From Psychrosphaera haliotis (GTDB taxonomy: Bacteria; Pseudomonadota; Gammaproteobacteria; Enterobacterales; Alteromonadaceae): a DNA stretch of 64,000 nt. Location: NCBI RefSeq assembly GCF_039523615.1, contig NZ_BAAAFQ010000006.1, positions 1-64,000 on the forward strand, given 5' to 3'. The notes under the pieces were generated by a model that did not search any database, was not told the DNA's origin, and saw nothing but the letters and a program-made list of their open reading frames with translations. The position numbers and the translations under genes are program-made. Shown piece by piece: positions 45,528 through 54,768 of the stretch; within the stretch, counting starts at the first letter, position 1; each line of letters starts with the position of its first letter.

Positions 45528-46607
45528 TTAAGCATTACCTTTTAGCGCTACTTTATTTTTTGCAGCAAAGTTAAGCATTTTAGTCAGAGGTTTCATCGCT
45601 TCCGCCGCTAACGACTCATCAACAAACACTTCATGGCCAGAAGAGTCTGTTAAAGCCTCTTCAATGGCTTTTAAGCCGTTCATTGCCATCCAAGGACAGT
45701 GAGCACAACTTTTACATGTAGCGCCGTTTCCAGCCGTTGGAGCTTCAATGAAGGTCTTATCTGGGTTTAGTTGCTGCATCTTATAAAAAATACCGCGATC
45801 CGTTGCCACGATGAAGGTATCGTTTTCCATTTCATTAGCAGCATTGATCAATTGTGATGTAGAGCCAACTGCGTCGGCTAAGTCTACAACCGATGCTGGA
45901 GACTCAGGGTGAACTAACACCGCAGCTTCTGGATACACGTTTTTTAAATCTTTTAACGCTTTAGAGCTAAATTCATCGTGAACAATACATTCACCATTCC
46001 AAAGCAACATGTCTACGCCAGTCTGTTTTGATATGTAACCACCTAGGTGACGGTCTGGCCCCCAAATAATTGGTTTGCCTTCCGCTTCTACGTGCTCAAT
46101 CACTTCTAATGCAATGCTTGATGTTACAACCCAATCAGCTCTTGCTTTAACCGCTGCAGACGTATTGGCATAGACAACAACAGTATGGTCAGGGTGTTGA
46201 TCACAAAAGGCGCTGAACTGCTCTGCTGGGCAACCTAAGTCTAGTGAGCAGGTCGCTTCAAGTGTTGGCATTAGTACCGTTTTTTCAGGCGTAAGAATTT
46301 TTGCTGTTTCACCCATGAATTTAACACCAGCAACAATCAACGTTTCCGCCGGGTGCTGATTACCAAATCGAGCCATTTCTAACGAGTCGGCTACGCAGCC
46401 GCCCGTTTCTTCTGCTAAAGCCTGAATTTCAGGATCTGTGTAATAGTGAGCAACTAGTACGGCATTTTTTTGCTTTAATAACGCTTTAATACGCTCTTTG
46501 TACTCAGCTTGCTCTTGTGCGCTAAGCACAGCCGGTTTTGGCGGAAAAGGGTAATCTGTTGGCGTAGAAGGAATAACGTTTTGTGCTGCTGATTCTGTGG
46601 AGTTCAT
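45528..46607 (-). CDS. nadA: Quinolinate synthase
   Basis: 359 residues. Joins iminoaspartate and dihydroxyacetone phosphate into quinolinate for de novo NAD synthesis, using a 4Fe-4S cluster. Conserved cysteines appear in ATCSLDLGCPAEQF, NGECIVHDEF and CKSCAHCPWMAMNGL. Also visible are VAHYYTDPEIQALAEETGG and SLEMARFG. Stands alone; nadB and nadC are not in the window. Confidence 0.97.
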   Translation of the reverse strand: MNSTESAAQNVIPSTPTDYPFPPKPAVLSAQEQAEYKERIKALLKQKNAVLVAHYYTDPEIQALAEETGGCVADSLEMARFGNQHPAETLIVAGVKFMGETAKILTPEKTVLMPTLEATCSLDLGCPAEQFSAFCDQHPDHTVVVYANTSAAVKARADWVVTSSIALEVIEHVEAEGKPIIWGPDRHLGGYISKQTGVDMLLWNGECIVHDEFSSKALKDLKNVYPEAAVLVHPESPASVVDLADAVGSTSQLINAANEMENDTFIVATDRGIFYKMQQLNPDKTFIEAPTAGNGATCKSCAHCPWMAMNGLKAIEEALTDSSGHEVFVDESLAAEAMKPLTKMLNFAAKNKVALKGNA

Positions 46608-46859
46608 AAGCTTAAAATAACTACTAAAAATGATTCGGATATTATACTTGCTGTAATAGAAATGTCACGGAATAGTCAGGTAATAGTAACGAGCAAGCAT
46701 GGTTGGAAAGCTTTACGTTTAAATTCCAAATATAGATTGAAAAGTGATTAGAAAATTAGGTTAATAAATAGAATAAAAAGAAAAATGAATTTTTTTTAAA
46801 ACGAAGGCTTTGGACTTGTAACAACAGACTCAGATTAGTCTGCTTAGATATCCTAGAAG

Positions 46860-46935
46860 TGGTGGGTCATGATGGATTCGAACCATCGACCAATTGATTA
46901 AAAGTCAACTGCTCTACCAACTGAGCTAATGACCC
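46860..46935 (-). tRNA. tRNA-Lys(TTT), copy 1
   Basis: 76 nt with encoded CCA. Acceptor GGGTCAT/ATGACCC, D-arm AGCTCAGTTGGTAGAGC, anticodon loop CTTTTAA, T-arm GATGGTTCGAATCCATC. The mature sequence is identical to the next two copies. Confidence 0.97.
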
Positions 46936-46976
46936 ACTCTAGGGATGTACGTCTTACTTCTTACTTTTCTGTCTGA

Positions 46977-47052
46977 TGGTGGGTCATGATGGATTCGAAC
47001 CATCGACCAATTGATTAAAAGTCAACTGCTCTACCAACTGAGCTAATGACCC
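46977..47052 (-). tRNA. tRNA-Lys(TTT), copy 2
   Basis: 76 nt, identical to the flanking copies; separated from copy 1 by a 41-nt spacer and from copy 3 by 20 nt, so all three are probably one transcript. Confidence 0.97.
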
Positions 47053-47072
47053 ATCAAACAGGACAAAAAAAG

Positions 47073-47148
47073 TGGTGGGTCATGATGGATTCGAACCATC
47101 GACCAATTGATTAAAAGTCAACTGCTCTACCAACTGAGCTAATGACCC
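47073..47148 (-). tRNA. tRNA-Lys(TTT), copy 3
   Basis: 76 nt, identical to the other two, first in the transcript. The cluster lies downstream of cpoB, as lysine tRNA genes do in other gammaproteobacteria. Confidence 0.97.
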
Positions 47149-47304
47149 ACAATTTTTGCACAGCTTCAGAGTGACTAGTCATTCCGTTGCTGCGGGCGCA
47201 TATAATACTTATTTAATTATTCAGTGCAAGTATATTTTCAAAATAATTTAATTTTAAGCGCTTTCGTCTAATTATTGGACAAAAGCGTCAAAAAACATAC
47301 TTTT

Positions 47305-48042
47305 CTAGCCCTTTGTAAGCAGTCTAGACTTAGCTAAGTTTGCAGAATTAGATTCTGGGTATTCGTCAACAACCTGTTGGAAAAGTTTTTTAGCACCGGC
47401 ATTATCGCCAAGTTTTTGCAAAACCGTTCCTTGTTTTAATAAAGCATCGCTGCGTTTATTAGAATCAGGGTAAAGACTAATCACCTTATCAAAATGCATT
47501 TGTGCTTCAGGATACATCGCTTTATTAAATAATAGCTGACCTAACCAGTAATGCGCATTTGGAATATAGATAGATTTTGGAAATTTATCAATGAAGGTTT
47601 CGAACGCTGGAATCGCATCGTCGTAACGACGCTCTTTCAAAATTAGATTTACAGCTTGATCGTACGCTTCGTTTTCACTTAACGTGCCGCCGTATTGTTC
47701 ATTTTTTTGGATTTCTACTGCTGGCTCCACTGGTTGTGGTGCCATTTGTTGAACATTGCTTAAGCGACGTTCAATTTCAAGGTAGAGCTCACGTTGACGA
47801 TCTACAATCTGTTCTAGTTTATAAGTATGCGTTTCGGTAACCCCACGCAACTCACTCACTTCATCTTGTAAATCATTAATCTGCTGTTGCAGATTAACTT
47901 GAGCGGCGCCTCTAGCCTGTATAAGGCGTTTAAGCTGAGAAACTTGCTCAGATAACTGACCACTATTACTTAAGTCAGTAACGGGTGCATCTGCAATAGA
48001 TGCACCACTAGCAAGAAGCACGGCCAATAGAGTTAATCTCAT
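47305..48042 (-). CDS. cpoB: Tol-Pal system coordinator CpoB (YbgF)
   Basis: 245 residues with a signal peptide (MRLTLLAVLLASGASIADA). An N-terminal coiled coil (about 25-105, with VNLQQQINDLQDEVSEL) that trimerises in E. coli is followed by TPR repeats (about 125-245: AYDQAVNLILKERRYDDAIP, NAHYWLGQLLFNKAMYPEAQ). Periplasmic; links outer-membrane constriction to peptidoglycan synthesis at division. Last gene of the tol-pal operon, 21 bp after pal. Confidence 0.95.
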   Translation of the reverse strand: MRLTLLAVLLASGASIADAPVTDLSNSGQLSEQVSQLKRLIQARGAAQVNLQQQINDLQDEVSELRGVTETHTYKLEQIVDRQRELYLEIERRLSNVQQMAPQPVEPAVEIQKNEQYGGTLSENEAYDQAVNLILKERRYDDAIPAFETFIDKFPKSIYIPNAHYWLGQLLFNKAMYPEAQMHFDKVISLYPDSNKRSDALLKQGTVLQKLGDNAGAKKLFQQVVDEYPESNSANLAKSRLLTKG

Positions 48043-48063
48043 AGACTGTCGCTTCTCTTTTTA

Positions 48064-48621
48064 TTAGTAAACTAAAACTGAACGACGGTTTTTAGCGAAG
48101 CCATCTTGAGTACGAGACAAATCAAGAGGTTTTTCTTCACCGTAAGATACCGTTGAGATTTGGCTTTGCATTACACCTAGGTTTTGTAGGTATGTTGCTA
48201 CAGCCTTTGCACGACGTTCACCAAGTGCGATGTTGTACTCAGGAGTACCACGCTCGTCACAGTGACCTTCAACCATAACTGTTTGGTTAGGGTTTTTGAT
48301 TAGGTAATCAGCGTGTGCTTGTAAAAGCTCTAAGTATTTTGCATCAACTTTAGAATCATCAAAGTCAAAGTATACTGTTTGCTCTTGACGTAATGCTTCA
48401 AATTTAGCTTGTTGCATTTCTTCAACAGTTGGTGCTTTTTCTACTGTTGCAACTTCAACTGCAGATGCGTTTTGGCCCATGCCGCTCGCTTGAACAGACT
48501 CAGAAGAAGAGTTTGTCGCCGCTTTGCTTTCATCGTTAACAACTGAGCTTGAACCACAAGCTGTTAAAACAAGAGCTGGGATAGCGATCAAAAGACCTTT
48601 AGTAATTTTGCTAAATTGCAT
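48064..48621 (-). CDS. pal: Peptidoglycan-associated lipoprotein
   Basis: 185 residues. Lipobox LTAC places the lipidated Cys22. A Ser/Ala linker leads to an OmpA-like domain (about 75-185) with VYFDFDDSKVD, MVEGHCDERGTPEYNIALGE and RRAKAVATYL, the peptidoglycan (diaminopimelate)-binding residues. Anchors the outer membrane to the wall and interacts with TolB and TolA. Confidence 0.97.
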   Translation of the reverse strand: MQFSKITKGLLIAIPALVLTACGSSSVVNDESKAATNSSSESVQASGMGQNASAVEVATVEKAPTVEEMQQAKFEALRQEQTVYFDFDDSKVDAKYLELLQAHADYLIKNPNQTVMVEGHCDERGTPEYNIALGERRAKAVATYLQNLGVMQSQISTVSYGEEKPLDLSRTQDGFAKNRRSVLVY

Positions 48622-48682
48622 TCTTTGTTTCCTTTTTATTCACAAATCGTTGTTAGTACTAACGTTTTATTCCAAACGTTTA

Positions 48683-50035
48683 TTATTTTAAATATGGTGA
48701 CCATGCTGGACTTTTTACTTGCCCACTAGCAGCCGGTAAACGAGCCTTAAAACGACCGTCAATTGAAACCAAAGCTAACACTTGACCGTTGCCGTGCATA
48801 GTACTGTAAATTATCATTGAGCCATTCGGCGCGATACTTGGACTTTCGTCTAGACGCGTTTTAGTCAGTATTTGAAAATTCCCTGACACTAACTCTTTTT
48901 TTGCAATATGATAATTTCCTTGCGTACGATTAACCATAACTAGGTGATTATTGTCTGGGGTTATTGAGCCACCGAGGTTCATTTCACCGTCAAAAGTTAA
49001 TCGCTTTATACGCTTACTGTCTAAATTTACGCTATAAAGTTGTGCATTACCACCCCGTTCTGAGCTGAAAACAATATATTTACCATCTGGTGACCAACTT
49101 GGCTCTGTATCAATTGCTCTGTGTCTTGTTAAACGAGTTAAGGTTTTATTAGTAAGTTCTAAAACATACAGTTCTGGGTTTCCGTCTTTAGATAAGGTTA
49201 GTGCCAACTTATTCCCATCTGGGCTCCATTGCGGCGCGCCATTAATTCCTTCATAAGATGTAACTAACTGACGAGTACCCGTATAAATATCTTGAACATA
49301 AATTTGAGAACGATTGTTTTCAAACGTAACGTAAGCCAGTTTACTTGCATCTGGCGACCATGAAGGCGACATCAATGGTTCTTTAGAACGAAGTAATATC
49401 TGTTCGTTTGCACCGTCATAATCCGCCACTATTAACTTATAAACAAAGTCATCACCGTGGTTTACCGTTACGTAGGCAATTTTAGTTAAGAAGGCACCTC
49501 GTTCGCCTGTTAATTTTTCATAGGCTAAATCACTAATCCTATGTGCATAACGGCGAAACTGTTTAGCCGCGATAGTTACTTGCCTGTTATCCAATATATG
49601 ATCTTTGGTTTCTACCAACTTACCGTTAACCAAAGCTTGAACTGTACCACCAGTAATTTGGCCTCGCAGTACATCAATTAATTCAAAGCTTACCAAAAAT
49701 CGGCCAGGTGAATGATCTTGAATAGTACCAACTAATACTGCCTCTACATCTAATGAAGCCCACGACCCATAGTCAACTTCATCGTCTTTTGTTGGCATTT
49801 GAGGCATTTCATCTATTGCGATGGTTTTAAACTTACCACTGCGCATTAAATCTGCGGCAATAATTTCAGAAATTCTCAATGGTAGCTCAGCTGTGCCTTC
49901 ATATTTAAAAGGAACAATGGCAACCGGCCTGGCACTATCAATACCTTCCGTTATTACAATCTCCAACGAAGCTTTAGCGGCTTGGCTAATCAATAAACTG
50001 ACAAACATCAGCGCTATAGTTATTTTTTGAATCAT
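48683..50035 (-). CDS. tolB: Tol-Pal translocation protein TolB
   Basis: 450 residues with a signal peptide (MIQKITIALMFVSLLISQAAKA). An N-terminal alpha/beta domain (about 25-165) is followed by a six-bladed beta-propeller (repeated PSWSPDA-KLAY and DGNKLALTLS-type blades). Periplasmic; switches between Pal and TolA. Its ATG shares one base with the stop of tolA. Confidence 0.97.
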   Translation of the reverse strand: MIQKITIALMFVSLLISQAAKASLEIVITEGIDSARPVAIVPFKYEGTAELPLRISEIIAADLMRSGKFKTIAIDEMPQMPTKDDEVDYGSWASLDVEAVLVGTIQDHSPGRFLVSFELIDVLRGQITGGTVQALVNGKLVETKDHILDNRQVTIAAKQFRRYAHRISDLAYEKLTGERGAFLTKIAYVTVNHGDDFVYKLIVADYDGANEQILLRSKEPLMSPSWSPDASKLAYVTFENNRSQIYVQDIYTGTRQLVTSYEGINGAPQWSPDGNKLALTLSKDGNPELYVLELTNKTLTRLTRHRAIDTEPSWSPDGKYIVFSSERGGNAQLYSVNLDSKRIKRLTFDGEMNLGGSITPDNNHLVMVNRTQGNYHIAKKELVSGNFQILTKTRLDESPSIAPNGSMIIYSTMHGNGQVLALVSIDGRFKARLPAASGQVKSPAWSPYLK

Positions 50036-51051
50036 TAACGTTCAGGCTCCACGGTTAGATTAATATCTTTTAATTGTTGGTACACGTCTTCTTCTTTAGA
50101 CACTGGCAAGGTTTCAGCTTTTAACACGGCTCTTTCTGCTGCTTTACATGTGTTATTTTGACCTTCTAGAATGGTTACTTTTGTAACTAGGCCACTAAAT
50201 GCCAATCTTATATTTAAGCGACAAGATGTACCTTTCATGCTTTCATCAGTAAGAAGATTCTGCTGAATTTTTGACGATATCAACGCCTTGTACTTTTGTA
50301 CTTCAGACATTACCACTTTCTGACGTGCTTTTTGTCGTACACTTTGCTCTCGAGCCAACTGCTCTTGCATCATACTTTCCTGCAGTGCTTTTTCTCGAGC
50401 TTCTTGTTCACGCTTTAGCTTTTCAGCTTTTGCTTTTTCTTCAGCCTCTTTTGCTTTACGTGCTTTTTCAGCCGCTTCTGCAGCTTCTTTCTCACGTTGC
50501 TTTCTTTCAGCTTCAGCTTTCGCTGCCGCTTTTTGTTCAGCTTCTTTTCTTTGTTTTGCTTTAGTCGCTTCGTCTTTCGCCTTTTTAGCTTCGGCTTCAC
50601 GTTTAATACGTTCTTTTTTCGCTTCCTCAGCCTTTTTCTTCTCAGCTAACGCTTTTTTCTTTTCAGCTAATGCTTTTTGCTTTTCAGCTTCAGCCTTTTT
50701 CTTTTCAACTGCGGCTTTGCGCTTTGCTTCTTTAGCTTCTTTTTCGCTTTGCTTCTGCTCGCGGTTTAACTTGCTTAAATCTTGCTTGGCTTTATTCGCT
50801 CGATCTTCAAGCTCTTTAACACGCTTTTCTTCCGCCGCCTTTTTATCAGCCTGCTGCTGTTTTACTTTATTTACTTGTTGTTCAAGTGCAGCTGCGTCTA
50901 TAACCACCGCATCTATGGCGGAAATCTCAGGGGCTTTTTCCGGCTTGATTGCAGGTGGCGAAAAGTTAAAGCTCAATACTAAAACAACCGCAAAAATAAT
51001 ATGCAGTCCAAAGGATTTAGCAATAAATGGAGTGTAACTAGGATTTATCAT
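50035..51051 (-). CDS. tolA: Cell-envelope integrity protein TolA
   Basis: 338 residues: one inner-membrane anchor near 10-30 (SFGLHIIFAVVLVLSFNF), a very long Lys/Ala/Glu-rich helix (about 55-240) spanning the periplasm, and a C-terminal globular domain (about 245-338, SCRLNIRLAFSGLVTKV) that touches TolB/Pal. Its start overlaps tolR by four bases (ATGA). Confidence 0.95.
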   Translation of the reverse strand: MINPSYTPFIAKSFGLHIIFAVVLVLSFNFSPPAIKPEKAPEISAIDAVVIDAAALEQQVNKVKQQQADKKAAEEKRVKELEDRANKAKQDLSKLNREQKQSEKEAKEAKRKAAVEKKKAEAEKQKALAEKKKALAEKKKAEEAKKERIKREAEAKKAKDEATKAKQRKEAEQKAAAKAEAERKQREKEAAEAAEKARKAKEAEEKAKAEKLKREQEAREKALQESMMQEQLAREQSVRQKARQKVVMSEVQKYKALISSKIQQNLLTDESMKGTSCRLNIRLAFSGLVTKVTILEGQNNTCKAAERAVLKAETLPVSKEEDVYQQLKDINLTVEPER

Positions 51052-51482
51052 TTTTGAGCTGGCTCCGTCATTAAACCAACGGAAGGTGCACCCGCTCGTT
51101 GTAACAGCACCATTAACTCAATGACATTGTTGTACGGTATGTTTCTATCAGCCTTAACAACAACGGGTGTTTGGGGATCAATTTTTAATTGGGCAGCAAT
51201 CACAACAGCAACATCGGTAGCTGACATAGCATTGTCTTTGCCATCATTGTCGCCAGTGGATACAAAATACTGACCCTCTGCATCTATTGAAGCAATAATA
51301 GGAGACTTACTATCATCTTCTAAAGGCTCTGCATTGGCTTGCGGTAAGTCAACCTTCACACCTTGAGTAACTAAAGGTGCAGTAACCATAAATATAATTA
51401 ATAACACCAACATAACGTCGATATAAGGAACAACGTTTATTTCGGCGACCGGCTTTCTCCGGCGACGTACTGGAGCATTCAT
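51048..51482 (-). CDS. tolR: Tol-Pal motor stator protein TolR
   Basis: 144 residues: one membrane helix (VVPYIDVMLVLLIIFMVTAP) with the proton-carrying Asp22, then a periplasmic domain (SIDAEGQYFVS, VVVKADRNIPYNNVIELMV). Works with TolQ to energise TolA by proton motive force. Four bases downstream of tolQ. Confidence 0.97.
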   Translation of the reverse strand: MNAPVRRRRKPVAEINVVPYIDVMLVLLIIFMVTAPLVTQGVKVDLPQANAEPLEDDSKSPIIASIDAEGQYFVSTGDNDGKDNAMSATDVAVVIAAQLKIDPQTPVVVKADRNIPYNNVIELMVLLQRAGAPSVGLMTEPAQK

Positions 51483-51486
51483 ATTA

Positions 51487-52176
51487 TTAAGCCGTTGTGT
51501 TTACGTTAGCAGTAACTTGGCGGTGCAGTATGTTTGCAAACTCTTCAGTGAAGTTAACATAACTTACTTCAAGTTTTTCTACACGGTGCGCAAAACTGTT
51601 ATATGCAAGAACTGAAGGAATAGCGGCGAAAAGACCCATGGCCGTTGCTATTAGAGCTTCAGCGATACCTGGCGCAACCATGCTTAACGTTGCTTGTTGA
51701 ACTTCACCTAATGCTAAGAATGCATTCATGATCCCCCAAACCGTTCCAAATAGACCTATGTAAGGACTGATTGAACCAACCGATGCTAAAAAGCTTAGGT
51801 GGCGTTCAAGGTCTTCAACTTCTCTGGAAAGGCGAACTCGCATGGCTCTATGCGTGCCTTCTAGATAAACTTGCGCTGTACCAATACTGCTTTTTTTAAG
51901 TCGAGCAAATTCTTTAAAGCCATCTTTAAATAAAGACTCTAGCCCGTCTACTGACTGGCGTGCTGTAATTTCACTGTATAGACGGCTAAGATCAACACCA
52001 GACCAAAACCTATCTTCAAACTTTTTAGTTTGCTTTTCTGCTTCTACTAATACCTTACGACGCTGAAATATAATAGTCCAAGAGCTAATAGACAAACCTA
52101 AAAGCGTAACCATGACCAACTTTACTATAAAGCTAGCTTCCCAAAATAATCCCCAAAAACTAATTTCAGCTTGCAC
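51487..52176 (-). CDS. tolQ: Tol-Pal motor protein TolQ
   Basis: 229 residues with three membrane segments (near 15-35, 135-160 and 170-195) as in TolQ/ExbB. Conserved LSFLASVGSISPYIGLFGTV and ATAMGLFAAIPSVLAYN line the proton path. Overlaps ybgC by 11 bases. Confidence 0.97.
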   Translation of the reverse strand: MQAEISFWGLFWEASFIVKLVMVTLLGLSISSWTIIFQRRKVLVEAEKQTKKFEDRFWSGVDLSRLYSEITARQSVDGLESLFKDGFKEFARLKKSSIGTAQVYLEGTHRAMRVRLSREVEDLERHLSFLASVGSISPYIGLFGTVWGIMNAFLALGEVQQATLSMVAPGIAEALIATAMGLFAAIPSVLAYNSFAHRVEKLEVSYVNFTEEFANILHRQVTANVNTTA

Positions 52177-52564
52177 TTTTTAACACCCCTAAAATTTCCG
52201 GCGGTATAACCTGAGGTTTACCTTTTTCCGAATTAATACAGGCAACAATAACACAGGCTTCAAATACCGTGTCTTGTTGCTCATTTAAAATAACTTGTCT
52301 AAATTCAATCGACGCCCGCTTTAACTTCACAATTTCAGTTTTCACCATTAGCGCTTGGTGCAAACGAGCAGGTAACTTAAAGCCAATTTCCATACTGGAA
52401 ACTACAAAGCCTATATTCTGCTTAAGATAGACGTCTTGTTCAATACCTAATGAAAGTAAAAGTTCAGTTCTCGCCCGTTCACAGTATTTTAAGTAGTTTG
52501 CATGGTAGACAATACCACCTGCATCCGTATCTTCGTAGTACACTTTTACTAAAAAATTAAACAC
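52166..52564 (-). CDS. ybgC: Acyl-CoA thioesterase YbgC
   Basis: 132 residues, a hotdog-fold thioesterase with the family motif YYEDTDAGGIVYHANYLKYC containing the catalytic Asp. First gene of the ybgC-tolQ-tolR-tolA-tolB-pal-cpoB operon in the usual order. Confidence 0.95.
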   Translation of the reverse strand: MFNFLVKVYYEDTDAGGIVYHANYLKYCERARTELLLSLGIEQDVYLKQNIGFVVSSMEIGFKLPARLHQALMVKTEIVKLKRASIEFRQVILNEQQDTVFEACVIVACINSEKGKPQVIPPEILGVLKSAS

Positions 52565-52819
52565 GAGAACCCTTAATTAATATTTATTAAAATTAATTTT
52601 TATAATTACATCTGCATAATATGCATTTTTAATGAATATAAATCGATTTTTTTATTCAACCATTAATAATATTTGATTTGTTTAAAATACAACCAACGCA
52701 AACAAACCTTTGTAAAACCTATCATTTAGCGCCAGCCTGTAACAAACCCACTAATTTTTTGTAATTTAACTAGCTATTCAGCATTAATAATTCTAATACC
52801 TAAAATCAAAAATTCTTGT

Positions 52820-52847
52820 TTGAAGTATTTACTCTAACTCCTATAAT
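52820..52847 (+). promoter_or_regulatory. Strong sigma-70 promoter of the candidate small RNA
   Basis: -35 TTGAAG (52820-52825) and a perfect -10 TATAAT (52842-52847) with a 16-bp spacer, in an intergenic region and facing away from ybgC. Predicted start near A52854. Confidence 0.7.
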
Positions 52848-52853
52848 GCGCGC

Positions 52854-52964
52854 ATCTTCTGAACACAACCTGTTCAGAGCGAAGAATTCATTTTCTTCTC
52901 CTATTCATGTTCCCTGGAATTTATTCCTTATTTCGCCCATTCACTTTGAATGGGCATTTTTTTT
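52854..52964 (+). ncRNA. Candidate small RNA between ybgC and ruvB
   Basis: About 111 nt bounded by a strong promoter and an excellent terminator. Three perfect hairpins: CTGAACA-CAACC-TGTTCAG (52859-52877), GAAGAA-TTCATT-TTCTTC (52881-52898) and the terminator stem. A single-stranded stretch (about 52899-52934: CCTATTCATG then TTCCCTGG) lies between. No reading frame with a ribosome binding site fits. I do not recognise it as Spot 42, 6S or another named RNA. Confidence 0.6.
52935..52964 (+). terminator. Terminator of the candidate small RNA
   Basis: GCCCATTCA-CTT-TGAATGGGC, nine perfect pairs, followed by A and eight T. Confidence 0.9.
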
Positions 52965-53023
52965 GCCTAAAATTTATTGAACCTTTAAATAACGATAAGT
53001 TCACTTTTTCTCGATGTATAAGC

Positions 53024-53049
53024 AAAAAAACGAGCCTAAGCCCGTTTTT
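53024..53049 (-). terminator. Terminator after ruvB
   Basis: Minus-strand ACGGGC-TTAG-GCTCGT (one wobble pair) followed by TTTTTT. Confidence 0.75.
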
Positions 53050-53089
53050 CTTTAAATCTAACAATTTTTACTCGCTCTGCATCAACACT

Positions 53090-54097
53090 TTAGTCAGTTG
53101 GCAAATCAAACCCCAAATGAGTATATGCCCGGGGAGACGCTATTCGTCCTCTTGGGGTACGTTGTAAAAAACCCTGCTGTATTAAGTACGGCTCAATAAC
53201 ATCTTCAATGGTGTCTCGCTCTTCACCTATGGCAGCAGCAATGTTGTCTAAGCCTACAGGACCACCGTCAAACTTTTCTATCATGGTCGTTAATAGCTTT
53301 TTGTCCATGTAGTCAAAGCCTTCACTATCAACATTGATCATATCAAGTGCCTGTTTGGCCGTTACATCATTAACAACACCTTCACTTTTTACGTCGGCAA
53401 AATCACGAACACGTCGTAGAAGTCGATTTGCAATTCTAGGTGTTCCTCGCGAACGACGCGCAACTTCAATGGCAGCACCTGGCGACATATCCATATTCAG
53501 ACACTCGGCGCTGCGTTCAACAATTCGTGCTAAATCTGCAACTTTATAAAACTCTAGTCGTTGAACAATACCAAAACGATCTCGTAACGGTGACGTTAAT
53601 GCACCCGCCCTTGTTGTTGCACCTATTAAGGTAAATGGTGGTAAGTCTAATTTGATTGAGCGCGCAGCTGGACCTTCACCAATCATGATATCTAGCTGAT
53701 AGTCTTCCATTGCGGGATAAAGGATTTCTTCAACAACTGGACTGAGTCGGTGGATTTCATCGATAAACAGTACATCATTTTCTTCTAGGTTAGTAAGCAG
53801 TGCAGCTAAGTCTCCAGCTTTTTCTAAAACAGGACCTGACGTTGTTTTTATACTTACGTCCATTTCATTAGCAACAATATTAGCCAATGTTGTTTTACCT
53901 AGTCCTGGGGGGCCAAATATTAGTAAATGATCAAGTGCTTCGTTTCGGTTTCTAGCGGCCTGTATGAAGATTTCCATTTGATTTTTAACTGTTGGCTGAC
54001 CTTGATAATCAGACAACATTTTAGGTCGAATAGCGCGGTCAATAACCTCGTCTTCACCAAAGGATTCAGCGCCTACTAATCGATCTGCTTCTATCAT
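53090..54097 (-). CDS. ruvB: Holliday junction branch-migration ATPase RuvB
   Basis: 335 residues. AAA+ motor with Walker A GPPGLGKTTLAN, Walker B LFIDEIHRL and sensor TTRAG, plus the C-terminal winged helix ending RGRIASPRAYTHLGFD. With RuvA it drives branch migration of Holliday junctions. 15 bp after ruvA. Confidence 0.98.
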   Translation of the reverse strand: MIEADRLVGAESFGEDEVIDRAIRPKMLSDYQGQPTVKNQMEIFIQAARNRNEALDHLLIFGPPGLGKTTLANIVANEMDVSIKTTSGPVLEKAGDLAALLTNLEENDVLFIDEIHRLSPVVEEILYPAMEDYQLDIMIGEGPAARSIKLDLPPFTLIGATTRAGALTSPLRDRFGIVQRLEFYKVADLARIVERSAECLNMDMSPGAAIEVARRSRGTPRIANRLLRRVRDFADVKSEGVVNDVTAKQALDMINVDSEGFDYMDKKLLTTMIEKFDGGPVGLDNIAAAIGEERDTIEDVIEPYLIQQGFLQRTPRGRIASPRAYTHLGFDLPTD

Positions 54098-54112
54098 TTC
54101 CTATCCTTTTTC

Positions 54113-54721
54113 TTAAAGCATGCTTTTAAGTGCATTTCTAATAACCACTTCGCTATCGTCGCCATCTGAATACACCGCTTTAACAGACTTTTGAGCTTGT
54201 TGTGGCGAATAACCTAAAGACACTAAGGCTGAAACTGCGTCGTCCATGCCATTTGACTTTATGAGCGGCGACGCTGTACCTGCAACATTAGCTGGCAATG
54301 CACTAGGCGCCATATTTAATTCTTTAATGCGGTCTCGCATTTCAATTAATAATCGTTCTGCTGTCTTCTTACCCACACCCGGTAATTTTACCAACGTTGT
54401 TACGTCATCATGCTCAACACATTGAACAAACTGTTCAGCTGTTAAACCTGACAAAATGGTTAAAGCTAGTTTAGGACCTACGCCATTAGCTTTGATTAAC
54501 AGTCTGAACAGTGCGCGTTCTTGCTTTGAATTAAAACCATATAAAAGCTGAGCATCTTCACGAACAACAAAATGGGTAAATACGGTTGCTGTTTGACCTA
54601 CTTCTGGTAATTCATAAAAGCTTGTAAGGGGAAGTTGTACTTCGTAACCCACACCATTTACATCAATAAGTAAATCTGGGGCTTGTTTATCAACAACAGT
54701 TCCTAAAAGTCGACCAATCAT
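54113..54721 (-). CDS. ruvA: Holliday junction-binding protein RuvA
   Basis: 202 residues: OB-fold (MIGRLLGTVVDKQ...), double helix-hairpin-helix (ANGVGPKLALTILSG, LPGVGKKTAERLLIEM) and a C-terminal domain that contacts RuvB (VSALVSLGYSPQQAQKSV). A LexA-like box lies upstream. Confidence 0.98.
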   Translation of the reverse strand: MIGRLLGTVVDKQAPDLLIDVNGVGYEVQLPLTSFYELPEVGQTATVFTHFVVREDAQLLYGFNSKQERALFRLLIKANGVGPKLALTILSGLTAEQFVQCVEHDDVTTLVKLPGVGKKTAERLLIEMRDRIKELNMAPSALPANVAGTASPLIKSNGMDDAVSALVSLGYSPQQAQKSVKAVYSDGDDSEVVIRNALKSML

Positions 54722-54747
54722 AATATTTACACTTCAATTTATAATAA

Positions 54748-54763
54748 CTGTAAATATACCCAG
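54748..54763 (-). promoter_or_regulatory. LexA (SOS) box before ruvAB
   Basis: CTGTAAATATACCCAG matches the CTGT-N8-ACAG consensus at all but one half-site base. It lies 26 bp upstream of ruvA, between ruvC and ruvA; ruvAB is a known SOS operon in E. coli. Confidence 0.7.
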
Positions 54764-54768
54764 TTATT

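Noticed and set aside
46860..47148. Three direct repeats of 76 nt as a CRISPR or mobile-element repeat
   Set aside because: They are three identical tRNA-Lys genes with correct cloverleaf features.
52907..53167. Open frame of 86 codons on the plus strand
   Set aside because: It runs through a strong terminator and into antisense of ruvB; the region is better explained by a small RNA.
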